Assembly: GCA_965116935.1 (NCBI GenBank) | Contig: OZ220737.1 | Location: forward strand, 5,456,001 to 5,520,000 | Length of the DNA stretch: 64,000 nt | DNA from: VXYL01 sp965116935 | GTDB taxonomy: Bacteria > Pseudomonadota > Gammaproteobacteria > Pseudomonadales > Azotimanducaceae | Reading direction: 5' to 3' | Part shown: in pieces, positions 47,903 through 57,127 of the stretch | Layout of the letters: each line of letters begins with the position of its first letter | Numbering within the stretch: the stretch's first letter is position 1 | Notes under the pieces: generated by a model | Told to the model about the DNA's origin: nothing | Databases searched by the model: none | Seen by the model: only the letters and a program-made list of their open reading frames with translations | Made by a program: the position numbers and the translations under genes

Positions 47903-48973
47903 ATGGCACGACGCCCTGCGAGAAAGCGGAAGCTGCGCTACGGCTTCATCGGTGCCGGAGGCATCGCGGGAGCGCACCTACGCGAGCTTGCCAAGCGCGA
48001 CGATGTGGAGGTGGTGGCAATGGCCGACATCTCTGAGGAGGCTATTGCGAGGCACAGGGAGCGCTTTGGCATCGCGTCCGGGTATGAGGACTACAGCGAG
48101 ATGCTTGCCGGCGAAGAACTGGACGCGGTTTCGGTGTGCACGCCGAACAAGCTGCACGAGCAACCCACCATCGATGCGTTGAAGGCCGGCTGCGACGTGC
48201 TGTGCGAGAAGCCGCTAGCGGACAGCGCCGAGGCCGGCGAGCGAATGGTGGCGGCGGCCAGGAAAGCGGGGCGCAAGCTCGTAATCGGCTTTCAGTATCG
48301 CTACAACGCCCGCACGCAGTTCCTGCGCAAGGCCGCGGAGGGCCGGCAGTTCGGCAACATCCTCTATGCGAGCGTGAAGGCGCTCCGGCGGCGCGGGATT
48401 CCCAACTGGGGCGTGTTCGGGCGCAAGGAGCTGCAGGGCGGCGGGCCGCTCATCGACATCGGCGTGCACGTGCTGGAGATGACCCACTACACGATGGGCT
48501 CGCCGGTGCCGGTGAGCGCCTGCGCGGACATGTTCACGTACATCGGCAACAAGCCCTCGAACCGCATCGAATCGGCATGGAAGGGCTGGGACCACCGCAC
48601 CTACAACGTCGAGGACCTTGCAGTGGGCCGGATCCGGTTCGAAAACGGAGCGGTGGCGCATATCGAGGCCGCATTCGCCGCCCACATTGCCGGTGACGAG
48701 TGGAACTTCACCCTGATGGGCGACAAGGGCGGGGCGACCTGGGACCCGCCGCAGATCTTCCGCGACGAACACGGCCACATGGTGAACAAGACCCCGGCCT
48801 GGCTGGCGGAGAAGCAACAGCCAATGTTCCAGAGCAAGATGTTCAACTTCGTGGAACACTGCCTCTACGACCGCCCAACTTTGGCCCCGGGAGAGGACGG
48901 CCTGGCGGTGCAACGGATGCTGGACGCACTGTACCGATCTGCCGAGAACGGCGGCGGAGAGGTCGCGATCTAG
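47903..48973 (+). CDS. Gfo/Idh/MocA-family oxidoreductase
   Basis: NAD(P)-dependent dehydrogenase, 356 residues. Rossmann motif 'GFIGAGGIAGAHL', 'DAVSVCTPNKLH', and 'VLCEKPLADS' with the EKP lysine. C-terminal substrate domain contains 'GGGPLIDIGVHVLEM' with the usual Asp and His. ATG 47903 after ggag. Family members oxidise or isomerise sugars and cyclitols. It is downstream of the sulfatase-like gene in the same direction. Confidence 0.9.
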   Translation: MARRPARKRKLRYGFIGAGGIAGAHLRELAKRDDVEVVAMADISEEAIARHRERFGIASGYEDYSEMLAGEELDAVSVCTPNKLHEQPTIDALKAGCDVLCEKPLADSAEAGERMVAAARKAGRKLVIGFQYRYNARTQFLRKAAEGRQFGNILYASVKALRRRGIPNWGVFGRKELQGGGPLIDIGVHVLEMTHYTMGSPVPVSACADMFTYIGNKPSNRIESAWKGWDHRTYNVEDLAVGRIRFENGAVAHIEAAFAAHIAGDEWNFTLMGDKGGATWDPPQIFRDEHGHMVNKTPAWLAEKQQPMFQSKMFNFVEHCLYDRPTLAPGEDGLAVQRMLDALYRSAENGGGEVAI

Positions 48974-48994
48974 GGCGCCGTACCGGCGATAGGA

Positions 48995-49155
48995 GGTCCT
49001 GTGGGGCGAGGGCATCCCTCCGAAGGCCCGCCCTGTTCACGCACTAGCAGCCGGCGAAGGCGGCGCATGCGTCGCCCGTCTTCGGGTGGCCCTCCCGCAC
49101 GCACTAGCTCGTCCTCTTCGTAGGGGACGGGCTTGTCCCGTCCCGTGCTGGACGC
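48995..49155. repeat. Two palindromic repeat types between convergent genes
   Basis: 49003-49052 carries 'gcatccctccgaaggcccgc' then 'cctgttcacgcactagca', the reverse complement of the edge at 7301-7340. 49118-49155 carries 'cgtaggggacgggcttgtcc' and 'cgtcccgtgctgga', a GGGACGGG-CTTGT-CCCGTCCC hairpin of the 19405 type. Confidence 0.7.
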
Positions 49156-49904
49156 TAGAGGTCGATGTTGGGGCTCGCTGGCTGAGCTGGCGATGTGCCG
49201 CGGCGACCGGATTCGAGGTTCAGGATTCTCGAGTTGGTGCTTGCGCGCCAGCGGTCTATGGCGGCCACGGCTTCCTCGTTCTTGGCCACGCGCTGTTCGA
49301 CGCGGGTGGCGAGTCCGGCAGCGACGTTGGCCTTGTCGACGAGGTCGCGGTTGTTCGCCACCATGCGGTTCAATTGCAGGTCAATGGCCGTTAGGCGGTC
49401 GGCAATGTCCTGCTGTCGGGAAATGGCGGTGTCGTGGCGCGAGACGGCGCTCTTGACCGTGTCCATGTCTGCCAGGGCCGCGGCGAGGTTCTTGTCGAGG
49501 TTCGCGAGGGCGGCTTGGTTGTCCTCGATCCAGCGCTTGTTGCGCTTGTTGGAAACGTCCCACAGCTTGCGGATTTCGGATTCCCAGAAGTTGATCTGTT
49601 CGTTGGTTCCTTCCTCCGAGGCGGAGAGAGATTCGTCGGTGAGCCGCAGGCGTTCCTCCAACGCGCCGATGCGTCGAGATGCTTGCTCAAGAGTGGATTT
49701 CGTCGCCCGCAGCTCCTCGTGCTGCGTGACGAGAAAGTAGCCGCCACCGGCAACGGCCACGAGCGCTGCCACCAGCGCCACCGAAACCAGCACCGAGGAG
49801 CCTCGTCCACCGCCGCCGCCACCGCGGCGCGATCCACGTTGATACGGCCGTCCCTCGCTGGGATTGGCCGCGATCAGCCCCGCCTCCGAGTCGCCCTCCG
49901 CCAC
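49155..49904 (-). CDS. Membrane-anchored coiled-coil protein
   Basis: 249 residues. A disordered, Gly/Arg-rich cytoplasmic head ('RRGGGGGGRGSS'), one transmembrane helix ('VSVALVAALVAVAGGGYFLV'), then a long coiled coil with heptads ('LEQASRRIGALEERLRLTDE', 'RQQDIADRLTAIDLQLNRM'). No catalytic motif is seen. Shape resembles envelope or cell-division scaffolds but no family can be named. Confidence 0.75.
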   Translation of the reverse strand: MAEGDSEAGLIAANPSEGRPYQRGSRRGGGGGGRGSSVLVSVALVAALVAVAGGGYFLVTQHEELRATKSTLEQASRRIGALEERLRLTDESLSASEEGTNEQINFWESEIRKLWDVSNKRNKRWIEDNQAALANLDKNLAAALADMDTVKSAVSRHDTAISRQQDIADRLTAIDLQLNRMVANNRDLVDKANVAAGLATRVEQRVAKNEEAVAAIDRWRASTNSRILNLESGRRGTSPAQPASPNIDL

Positions 49905-50002
49905 GCGCTCTCCTTGTCGCTCCCTGCCTACCGAACGTCAAAAGGCATCCCCGGCGCCGGCGGATCCGCCAGCGCCGGGGTCGAGCCGATGCTCGCTGTG
50001 CG

Positions 50003-50653
50003 TCAAAGCCCTGCGACGACTCCCATGACCACCGTCAGGATGACACTGGAAGTGATCACGCCACGCACAGTGGTGATCGGGCCCATCTTGCCGAACAGTG
50101 CGTTCGCCTCGATGGCGGCAACGATGAGGATGCCGATCCACATGCCCATGCTGGTGAGGTTGCCAGCGCCAAACGCGTAGGTCGCATGCGACACCATGAA
50201 AAACGCCATCGGCAAGGAAAACAGCGTGTTGGTGCGCGACGCGAGCAGTGCCTTCGCGGCCGCAGCCGCCTGGTTGGGATCCGCCTCGCCGCCATCCCGC
50301 ACCGACTCGTTCGAGGCGATGACGATCTTCTGGTTCGGCCAGATTACCAGCCAAACGTTGAGGAACATGACCGTGCCAAGCAGTGCACCGAGCAGGATGC
50401 CTACGGAAAGGCTGCCCATGATTACGTACAACAGTATGACGCCGGTGAGGAACGTCATCGCGGCTGCCCAACGGAACCACCAAAGCGCGCTCGGAACGAG
50501 TTTGGTGAACGCGTCCACCTTGGCTTCGTCTGTCGCCGCCGCCATGTAGCCGCCTTGGATGAAGTTGAAATAGTAGAGCAATCCGATCCAGGCAATGCCA
50601 AACACGACATGCCCCCAACGGAACAGAAACTCAATGAGTCCCATGACTTCCAT
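50003..50653 (-). CDS. Urate hydroxylase PuuD-type membrane domain, no cytochrome c domain
   Basis: 216 residues with about five to six transmembrane helices. 'FLFRWGHVVFGIAWIGLLYY' and 'FNFIQGGYM' match the N-terminal membrane part of PuuD-like urate oxidases; 'IWPNQKIVI' is also typical. The fused C-terminal cytochrome c domain of PuuD (about 200 residues) is absent. ATG 50653 follows ggggagag. No other purine genes are nearby, so urate as substrate is doubtful. Confidence 0.75.
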   Translation of the reverse strand: MEVMGLIEFLFRWGHVVFGIAWIGLLYYFNFIQGGYMAAATDEAKVDAFTKLVPSALWWFRWAAAMTFLTGVILLYVIMGSLSVGILLGALLGTVMFLNVWLVIWPNQKIVIASNESVRDGGEADPNQAAAAAKALLASRTNTLFSLPMAFFMVSHATYAFGAGNLTSMGMWIGILIVAAIEANALFGKMGPITTVRGVITSSVILTVVMGVVAGL

Positions 50654-50816
50654 TCGATCTCTCCCCTTGCTTACCTATGTTGGCCTTACGGCAGGTTCGC
50701 CCAAAAACTCCGTGCGCCCTAGGCCGGAGCTCGCTTCGATCATAGCGCAATGGCTGGGGAAAGTTGCGCTTGGGGGCCTTCCATTGCCAGCCGTGCTCGC
50801 TGCTGGGACCATCTCA

Positions 50817-51092
50817 TCACGCCTCGGCATCAAGGGTGGTACCACAGTATCGGCAGACCCGTGCCTCGCGTTTGATGATCTCCGCGCATTGGGGGCACTT
50901 TCGACTCCCACCATCCGACAACATGCGGGCCTCAAGCCGAGCTTGGTCGGGCTTGGCGAGGATCGCATGCGGCAGAGCCACGATGAGGAGTAACGCGCCG
51001 TAAATCCAAAAGCCAAAGAAACTCCGACCCTTTTTGTGGGCAATGAAAGCAGGAATCAGGCCCAGCGCAAGCGCGAGCAGGAGGATTTCCAT
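50817..51092 (-). CDS. Small membrane protein with C-terminal zinc ribbon
   Basis: 91 residues: two hydrophobic helices ('ILLLALALGLIPAFIA', 'FFGFWIYGALLLIVALPHAI') then a zinc ribbon 'KCPQCAEIIKREARVCRYCG' with four Cys in CxxC pairs. A common bacterial architecture of unknown role. Confidence 0.75.
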   Translation of the reverse strand: MEILLLALALGLIPAFIAHKKGRSFFGFWIYGALLLIVALPHAILAKPDQARLEARMLSDGGSRKCPQCAEIIKREARVCRYCGTTLDAEA

Positions 51093-51146
51093 GCAAGCTC
51101 CTAACGAACATTGGATTTCCTCAATCGTACACGGAACAGCCCCCTC

Positions 51147-52169
51147 CTAATCCGTTCCGAAAGCTACGTCGATCAGTTCGATGGGGGCATGGCGGGCGAG
51201 CGCTGCAGCCGCTTCGGTGCCCCACGCGGTCGTTGCGTAGATGCGGCGGATGCTGGTTAGGTCGTAGGGCGAACCGAGGCGTTCCGCTTCATCCAAGGCT
51301 TCGACCGCCGCGGCGCAGCCCGGCTGCCGCCCCAGCACGATGTCGGTGGCAGCACGATCTTCGGCTTCCGCCCACAGTCTGTGCGGTTCCACCATGGGCT
51401 GGCGAATCGTCGCCACGCCGTCGCCGTGCCCAAGCGGCGCAAAGACGCCGAGGGCGAGCTGTGCGGGGTCGGACAGCGGCCCCACCACCAAGGTCAGGCG
51501 GTCCGCGCCAGCGTCGTCCTGGCCGGTCGAATAGGCTTCGTTGGCCCATGCCAGGTGGCTCGAGGTTTGCCCCCGCGCCTCCGCCCGCGGCGCCGGCTCA
51601 TGCCCCGTGATGCATTGCTCGAAGTCGAGCGAGAAATCGAGTAACGCTTCGGTGCCGTCGTCCACCTGCACCCAAAGGCGCACGGCCGGGAGGCGGTCCC
51701 TAACCTCCCAAAGCCGCGCCGCGTAGCTGCCGTGAAAGACGACGGCTTCCGCCCGCGCCTCGATGAGGCGGCTGACCAGGTCGTCGGAACGAAATCGCGA
51801 GGCGATAGTCAAAGGTGTCGCGCCGGCCTTGAAGGCGGCGAACAACGCCTCCACATACTCCACAGAGTCTTGCAGGTAAAACGCGATGCTGGTGCCGGGA
51901 CCAAGGCCGTGCGCGTGCAACAGGCTGGCAACGCAGGCTGCACGGCGCTCGAAGTCGCGCCAGAGGCGCTCGGTGTCGCCGCAGGCGATTGCAATGCGGC
52001 GGCGCAAGCGGTCGGCGTGCCTCTCCCAGCGGCTGGCGATGTCGCCGGCGAAAGAGCTGTCGGCAGGGCTCATTTGGGTCTCGTCGGCACTGAAGCGCGG
52101 ATGATGCCACGGCGGGTGGCGGCGTTGCCCGCCGGCGTTGGTCAAATCCGCCACGTGATGGATCGGCAT
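51147..52169 (-). CDS. Truncated adenylation (AMP-binding) domain protein lacking the P-loop
   Basis: 340 residues. Middle part matches the N-terminal subdomain of acyl-CoA synthetases ('RRAACVASLLHAHGLGPGTS', 'AFYLQDSVEYVEALFAAFKA', 'FRSDDLVSRLIEARAEAVVF'), and 'YDLTSIRRIYATTAWGTEAA' resembles the segment before the A5 motif. The TSGTTGxPK phosphate loop is replaced by 'LTLVVGPLSDPAQLALG', and the protein stops where the YGxTE motif and the C-terminal domain should follow. Adenylation activity is unlikely. ATG 52169 or ATG 52073 could be the start. May be a regulatory relic or decaying gene. Confidence 0.65.
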   Translation of the reverse strand: MPIHHVADLTNAGGQRRHPPWHHPRFSADETQMSPADSSFAGDIASRWERHADRLRRRIAIACGDTERLWRDFERRAACVASLLHAHGLGPGTSIAFYLQDSVEYVEALFAAFKAGATPLTIASRFRSDDLVSRLIEARAEAVVFHGSYAARLWEVRDRLPAVRLWVQVDDGTEALLDFSLDFEQCITGHEPAPRAEARGQTSSHLAWANEAYSTGQDDAGADRLTLVVGPLSDPAQLALGVFAPLGHGDGVATIRQPMVEPHRLWAEAEDRAATDIVLGRQPGCAAAVEALDEAERLGSPYDLTSIRRIYATTAWGTEAAAALARHAPIELIDVAFGTD

Positions 52170-52332
52170 AGCGCGCCTCGCGCCTTGGAAATGAAGTTTT
52201 TTCGCTTATAGAAACAGCGATTTGCATCGAATTCCGGCAGGCGCACGCGATGCATGGCACGGGAATTGGAACCAACGCGTCTGAAAGCACGACTTACGTT
52301 CAAGCACCATCGGGAAACATCAGGATCGGATC

Positions 52333-52644
52333 ATGTTCAGGCTGTCTCGCTTGCGCTCCCCAAGGGCGACGTTCGCGGCCTTCGCGATGCTCGCCGCCGT
52401 CATGCTCGGCTTCGGTACGCTCGCCGAACTCTCGCTCGCCCATACACCCGCCTTCGTGGCCGTGGAGGCGGAGGACGCCGAGGGCGATTCTGAAGATGCG
52501 TCGCGCGAACTCGTGGTCTGTCCGGATGATGAGTCTTGGCCGGTTCGTTCCGTTCCGGACTTGAGCCCGGCGCGGCCCAGCGGAGGGTTCCGCCCCATCG
52601 CGGCCAAGGCACCGGTGCCGAAGCGCACGCAAACCCGGGCTTAA
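52333..52644 (+). CDS. Small exported hypothetical protein
   Basis: 103 residues: basic N-terminus, hydrophobic stretch 'AAFAMLAAVMLGFGTLAELS', then an acidic part ('VEAEDAEGDSEDASREL') and a Pro-rich tail. Start ATG 52333 with a weak cagg site. No family recognised. The pspC-like gene follows 42 bases on. Confidence 0.5.
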   Translation: MFRLSRLRSPRATFAAFAMLAAVMLGFGTLAELSLAHTPAFVAVEAEDAEGDSEDASRELVVCPDDESWPVRSVPDLSPARPSGGFRPIAAKAPVPKRTQTRA

Positions 52645-52686
52645 CGCCACGCCAGATACGTGGATACAACGGGAGGAGAAGCGAAC

Positions 52687-52890
52687 ATGCGAGATCAACT
52701 AGAGCGCCTGCGCGGCAACTTGGTGCGAGACCGTCGGGGATGGATCGGCGGCGTTTGCGCGGGCCTCGCCAACTTCATCAATGTTGACCCCACCTTCGTC
52801 CGCATCGGCGTGCTGGTGGCCGCCATCTTCTTCCCCAAGATCACCATCGCCTCTTACATAATCGCCTGGCTGTTGCTCGACAAGCGCTGA
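52687..52890 (+). CDS. PspC-domain membrane protein
   Basis: 67 residues; 'RRGWIGGVCAGLANFINVDP' and 'FVRIGVLVAAIFF' are the PspC hallmark, with a second hydrophobic segment 'IASYIIAWLLL'. ATG 52687 has a strong ggaggagaa site. PspC-domain proteins sense envelope stress; no pspA or pspF is nearby. Confidence 0.85.
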   Translation: MRDQLERLRGNLVRDRRGWIGGVCAGLANFINVDPTFVRIGVLVAAIFFPKITIASYIIAWLLLDKR

Positions 52891-52919
52891 AACGCCCTCG
52901 CACGGCAACCATTTGATTT

Positions 52920-53065
52920 TAGGTCGTTTCTCCCCAAGGGACGGCCTTGTCCTGTCCCACGCCAAAATCGTCGAAACACAGCATATCGCGCAAGCGAACT
53001 GCCGACGCGCCCGCAAGGGCGCGCCGGGACGGGACAAGCCCGTCCCCTGCGGCCGCACGACCCGC
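52920..53065. repeat. Palindromic repeat, 'cttgt' family
   Basis: Contains 'gggacggccttgtcctgtcc', 'gcgcaagcgaactgcc', GCGCCCGCAAGGGCGC and 'gacgggacaagcccgtcccc', in the same order as the 19405 array. It lies upstream of the TPR gene and could be read in frame with it, but lacks protein-like character. Confidence 0.75.
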
Positions 53066-53170
53066 AGCAGCGAGGGCGGGAGAAGCCTGTTCCCTGCCGG
53101 CCGCGGCCGGCGTCCCGTCTCCCCCAAGAGAGGGCATACTCCCTGCACTTGGCAAGCCGGGGGACCTGGC

Positions 53171-54739
53171 ATGAAGCGCGTCATCTCCATACTGCTCGCA
53201 GCCGCCTGGCTCGCGCCGTCTGCCGCGGGCGCGGAGCTTGCCGGGCTTGGCGCCATCAGCTTCCCCACCTCCGCCACCGGGGCGGCGCAGGAGCGCTTTC
53301 TGCGCGGCGTGACCATCCTGCACAGCTTCGGCTGGAAGCAGGCGCGGCTGGAGTTCCAGGCGGCGCAGGAACTGGACCCCGACTTCGCCATGGCCTATTG
53401 GGGCGAGTCGCTTTGCTACAACCATCCACTCATCAGCGAGCAGGATCGGGACACGCCGAGGGAAATCCTGGAGCGGCTTGGGGAAACGCCGGAAGCCCGA
53501 CTCGCAAGGGCACCGACCGAGCGTGAGAAGGGCTTTCTCGCGGCTGTGGAGGCGCTCTTCTTCGGCGAGGGCGACACACGCGCCCGGCGGCAGGCGCACA
53601 TGGAACAGATGCAGCGCCTGCATGAGGCGTTTCCGGAGGACGACGAGGTGGCCGCCTTCTATGCGCTGTCGCTCTTGATGTCCGCCGGACCCGCTGGCGA
53701 GGCGGAGCGCAGCAATGTGCTGGCGGGCGCCATCGCCCTCGAACTGTTGGCGCGAAACCCCAACCATCCCGGCGCTGCGCACTACACCATCCATGCCTTC
53801 GACGACCCGGTTCACGCGCCGCTTGCGCTGCCGGCCGCCCGCGTCTTCGCCGGCATTGCCGAGAAGGTCTCGCACGCACGCCACATGCCTTCGCATATTT
53901 TCATCCAGCGCGGCATGTGGGACCTCGTCTCCTCGTCCAACCAGTCTGCCTATGAGGCCGCCGTCGATCTCTGGGAGCCGGGCGACAGCCTCGGCGACAT
54001 GGTGCATTCACTCGACTGGGGGCAATACGGCGACCTCCAGCGTGGCGACTACGAGCGGGCCGCGCTCTGGATCGAGCGGATGGAGGGAATCCAAGAGCGG
54101 GCCGGCGATCACCCCTTCGCCAGCGCCATCCTGCCGCAGGTGCGAGCACGCATGGCAATCGAGCGCGAAGCCTGGGACCCGAAGCCGGTCACCGAGGATT
54201 CCCGTGCGACCGAGCTATTAGCCACAGGGCTTGGCGCCGCGCAGACAGGAGACTTGGCACTTGCCGAAGAAGCGGCGGCGGAGCTGGCCCGGAGGGCAGA
54301 GGAGGCGCGGTCGGACGACACAGACCGCTCTTACTATGCCCAGAGCGGCAAGCCGCTCGACATCATGGCGAAGGAAGTGGCAGGAATGCTGGCCATCGCC
54401 CGGGACGAAACGGATGCCGGGCTGGCGCTGCTCGCCGAAGGCGTCGCCATCGCCGAGTCCATGCGCCCGCCCAACGGCGCACCGAACCCCTTGAAGCCCG
54501 TCCACGAACTCCACGGCGAAGCGCTGCTGGCGGCCGGCAAGCCAGCGGAGGCGCTCAAAGCCTTCGAAGCCTCCCTGCTGCGCACGCCGAACCGCCCCTT
54601 GTCCCTGCGCGGCCTTGCGCGCGCACACGCCGCATTGGGCGAGGACGCCCAGGCGAGCGCGATTTACGAGCACCTCCGGGATGGTTGGAACGGCCGGCAA
54701 GTCGCTTGGCGAACGGAAGCGGAAAGCTACACACCTTGA
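53171..54739 (+). CDS. Exported TPR-type repeat protein
   Basis: 522 residues. ATG 53171 gives a signal peptide ('ISILLAAAWLAPSAAGA'). Helical-repeat units are visible ('GVTILHSFGWKQARLEFQAA', 'ALKAFEASLLRTPNRPLSLR'). Two His-rich stretches, 'GAAHYTIHAFDDP' and 'HARHMPSHIFIQRG', are conserved in this class of uncharacterised proteins and could bind metal. Function unknown. Repeats flank it on both sides. Confidence 0.82.
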   Translation: MKRVISILLAAAWLAPSAAGAELAGLGAISFPTSATGAAQERFLRGVTILHSFGWKQARLEFQAAQELDPDFAMAYWGESLCYNHPLISEQDRDTPREILERLGETPEARLARAPTEREKGFLAAVEALFFGEGDTRARRQAHMEQMQRLHEAFPEDDEVAAFYALSLLMSAGPAGEAERSNVLAGAIALELLARNPNHPGAAHYTIHAFDDPVHAPLALPAARVFAGIAEKVSHARHMPSHIFIQRGMWDLVSSSNQSAYEAAVDLWEPGDSLGDMVHSLDWGQYGDLQRGDYERAALWIERMEGIQERAGDHPFASAILPQVRARMAIEREAWDPKPVTEDSRATELLATGLGAAQTGDLALAEEAAAELARRAEEARSDDTDRSYYAQSGKPLDIMAKEVAGMLAIARDETDAGLALLAEGVAIAESMRPPNGAPNPLKPVHELHGEALLAAGKPAEALKAFEASLLRTPNRPLSLRGLARAHAALGEDAQASAIYEHLRDGWNGRQVAWRTEAESYTP

Positions 54740-54764
54740 CGCGCCTCACCGCGCACAGGTGTCC

Positions 54765-54935
54765 CCTACGAGGAGTGCATTGAAACGCTCCGTTGGGATT
54801 CGGCACGGGCCCCGTAGGGGCGGGGCTTGTCCCCGCCCGTCTTGAATTCGACACGAGGAATGCGTCGAAGCTCAGCAGTTCGCGCAAGCGAACTGCCAAC
54901 GCGCCCGTCAGGGCGCGCCGGGACGGGACAGCCCG
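54765..54935. repeat. Palindromic repeat, 'cttgt' family
   Basis: 'cgtaggggcggggcttgtcc' at about 54811 and 'gttcgcgcaagcgaac' with GCGCCC/GGGCGC hairpins after it. The rest of the 440-base gap up to 55179 shows neither a gene nor a tRNA, although it immediately precedes an integrase. Confidence 0.78.
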
Positions 54936-55179
54936 GACCCGTACACTTGTGCCTGCGTGTCCGACTCAGGCTCGACCAGAAAGCGTCTCTCGTACTTAAC
55001 CGCATGGTTTGATTTAGCATTGCGATACTAATCCCCATCCTCCCGGACGATCAGACGCCCTCACGGGACACAGCGAAATCTCAACTCCTTGGTGGGAACG
55101 TTGGTTTCCGTCCCGTTCCGCGCTAGAGTGCATCCCCACACCCGGCGCGCCGCAAGGCGCAGGCACAGACGGACACACC

Positions 55180-56392
55180 ATGCCGCGCATCGTCAGAAAC
55201 CAGCTCTCTGCAGCCGCCGTCCGCGCCGCCGGGCCGGGCCGATACACCGATGGCAACGGGCTGATGCTCTACGTCAAGCGGTCCGGGGCGCGCTCGTGGG
55301 TGCAGCGCCTGCGCCTGTTCGGCGAGCGGGTCGACCTGGGCCTGGGCTCCGCCGACAGGGACAGCGCCGACTACGTGAGCCTCGCGCAGGCGCGCAGGAC
55401 CGCCCTCGAGAACCGCCGCATGGTGCGCGACGGATTGGACCCGCGCCGCAGGCGCACGCCGAGCTTCGCTCAGGCGCAGCGCGCTGCATACGCCGAACTG
55501 CTCCCGCAGTGGAGGGAGGCCAGCCGCTTCGCGGAGAAGTGGGTCAGCACGATGGAGCGCTACGTGCTCCCGAAGATCGGCGCCGTGCCGGTGGACCGCA
55601 TCGAGGCGCGGCACGTCAAGCGCGCTCGCGCCGATCGCGGCGGCCGGCAAGGCGGACACGGTCCGGCGCACCGGCGGACGCATCAGGGCGACGCTCGAAT
55701 GGGCGCGCATCGAGGGCTTCTACGACGCCCCGAACCCGGTGGACGCCGTGGTCAGGGCGCTGCGCGTCCAGAAGATCGAACGGTCCCGGATGGCGGCGCT
55801 GCCGCATGGCGAAGTGCGCGGCGCCCTGGAAGCCGTCTCGGCGGCGAAGCGCACCGTCCCGGTGACGCGCCTGGCGTTCCGGTTCATGGTGCTGACGGCC
55901 GCGCGCGGCATGGAGGTGCGCCGGATGGAATGGCGCGACGTGGATCCCGACACCGCGACCTGGAACCGTCCGGCGCACAAGATGAAGGCCGGCAGGGCGC
56001 ACCGCGTGCCGCTCTCGCGGCAGGCGCTCGACGTCCTCGAGGCGGCGCGCGGTTTCGGGGGCGACGCCGGCCTGGTGTTCCCGGCGCAGGGCTGGCGCGG
56101 CCAGATGCTGCCGGACAACGCCATCCGCCGGCTTGTGTCGCGGGTTTGCGACGGCGCGACGGCACACGGCTTCCGTTCCAGCTTCCGCGACTGGGCCGGC
56201 GAGACCGGCGTCGAGCGGGAGGTCGCCGAACTCTGTCTCGCGCATGTCGTCGGCGACTCGAACGAGCGGGCCTACGCGCGCAGCGACCTGCTGGAACGCC
56301 GCCGCCCGGTGATGCAGCGATGGGGGGACTACGTTGCGCCCCGGCGCCGGTGCCGGATCGCGTCGCCGGCGATCCGCGCCGGCTCGGACTAG
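55180..56392 (+). pseudogene. P4-type tyrosine integrase, frameshifted
   Basis: N-terminal part from ATG 55180 is the DUF4102 arm-binding domain ('GRYTDGNGLMLYVKRSGARS', 'LAQARRTALENRRMVRDGLD') and the core-binding helix region. The frame then changes near 55616-55624: the +1 frame reads 'ALAPIAAAGKADTVRR' and on to the catalytic domain with 'TAARGMEVRRMEW' (Arg), 'HGFRSSFRDWAGE' (His-x-x-Arg), 'LAHVVG' and Tyr in 'AYARSDLLERRRPVM'. One extra base explains it. All catalytic residues survive in the second part. Probable left end of a genomic island. Confidence 0.87.
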
Positions 56393-56670
56393 CTGCCTTT
56401 CCCGTCCTGCGGGCGGTTCGGCGGCTCCAGCCAGCCGACCAGCGCCACGCCGCACAGGTCGTCCAGCAGGTGCGCCGCCAGCGCCTCCGCCGTCCAGCGC
56501 CAGCCGTCGACCGGCGCTTCGTTGAACCGCTCCAGGGACGCGCGCAGCGCCGCCGGGTCGACCTTCCCGCCCTCGCACCGCACCGTCGCGTGCGGGACTC
56601 CGTGCTCGCCCCTGTCCGCCGCCGACTCCCATCGCTCGCGCAGCCGGGCGTCGTCCAGTTCCAGTTCCAC
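56389..56670 (-). CDS. Hypothetical protein, island
   Basis: 93 residues from GTG 56670: 'ELELDDARLRERWESAADRG', 'HATVRCEGGKVDPAALR', 'LAAHLLDDLCGVALVGWLEP'. Mixed charged helical composition, plausible as a protein but unmatched to any family I know. Its stop overlaps the integrase stop in a shared ctag. The frame is closed 42 bases upstream of its start. Confidence 0.4.
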   Translation of the reverse strand: MELELDDARLRERWESAADRGEHGVPHATVRCEGGKVDPAALRASLERFNEAPVDGWRWTAEALAAHLLDDLCGVALVGWLEPPNRPQDGKGS

Positions 56671-57127
56671 TGCGAACTCGTGCGCGTCCGCGCCGGCGGG
56701 ACCGTCGTCGCGTCCCGCTCATTGACTCCCCCGGCATCGGAACAACCGGTGCCGGGCCATTTGCGCATCAGCGCGCAGAACGTGGTTGACGTGCCGCCTG
56801 TTCGCACCGGGGCCGGGGAGCTGCCCAGTCCCATGGGGCTGTTGCATTCAGCGGCGAACCCGGCGCAGCGGGTTCCACGGCCGATGCGCGCCGGCGACTG
56901 TGCGCCGGGAGACCGGTCCAGGTCAACCTTCAGGTCGGCAGCGAGAACGTCGTGCCGCCGCAACCATGTTCGCCTCCGACGGTCACCGCGAAGAACGCCG
57001 CGACGGCAGCGGGTAGAGTCCCCCGCAACGAGTCGCCTCGGAACCGATCAGCGTCGCTCAAAACGGCGCACGACAGCCGCCTCGGCCGCACGGCGGACGC
57101 CGTGCCACCTTCGCAGTCCCTTCCGAC
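56671..57127. other. Gene-free stretch in island
   Basis: No frame here has convincing protein character on either strand and no RNA gene or clear repeat is seen. It may be decayed mobile DNA. Confidence 0.5.

Noticed and set aside
52913..53170. In-frame extension of the TPR protein upstream of ATG 53171
   Set aside because: Covers a repeat, and the signal peptide begins at 53171.
54940..55179. tRNA attachment site next to the integrase
   Set aside because: No cloverleaf, T-loop or CCA-like end could be recognised.
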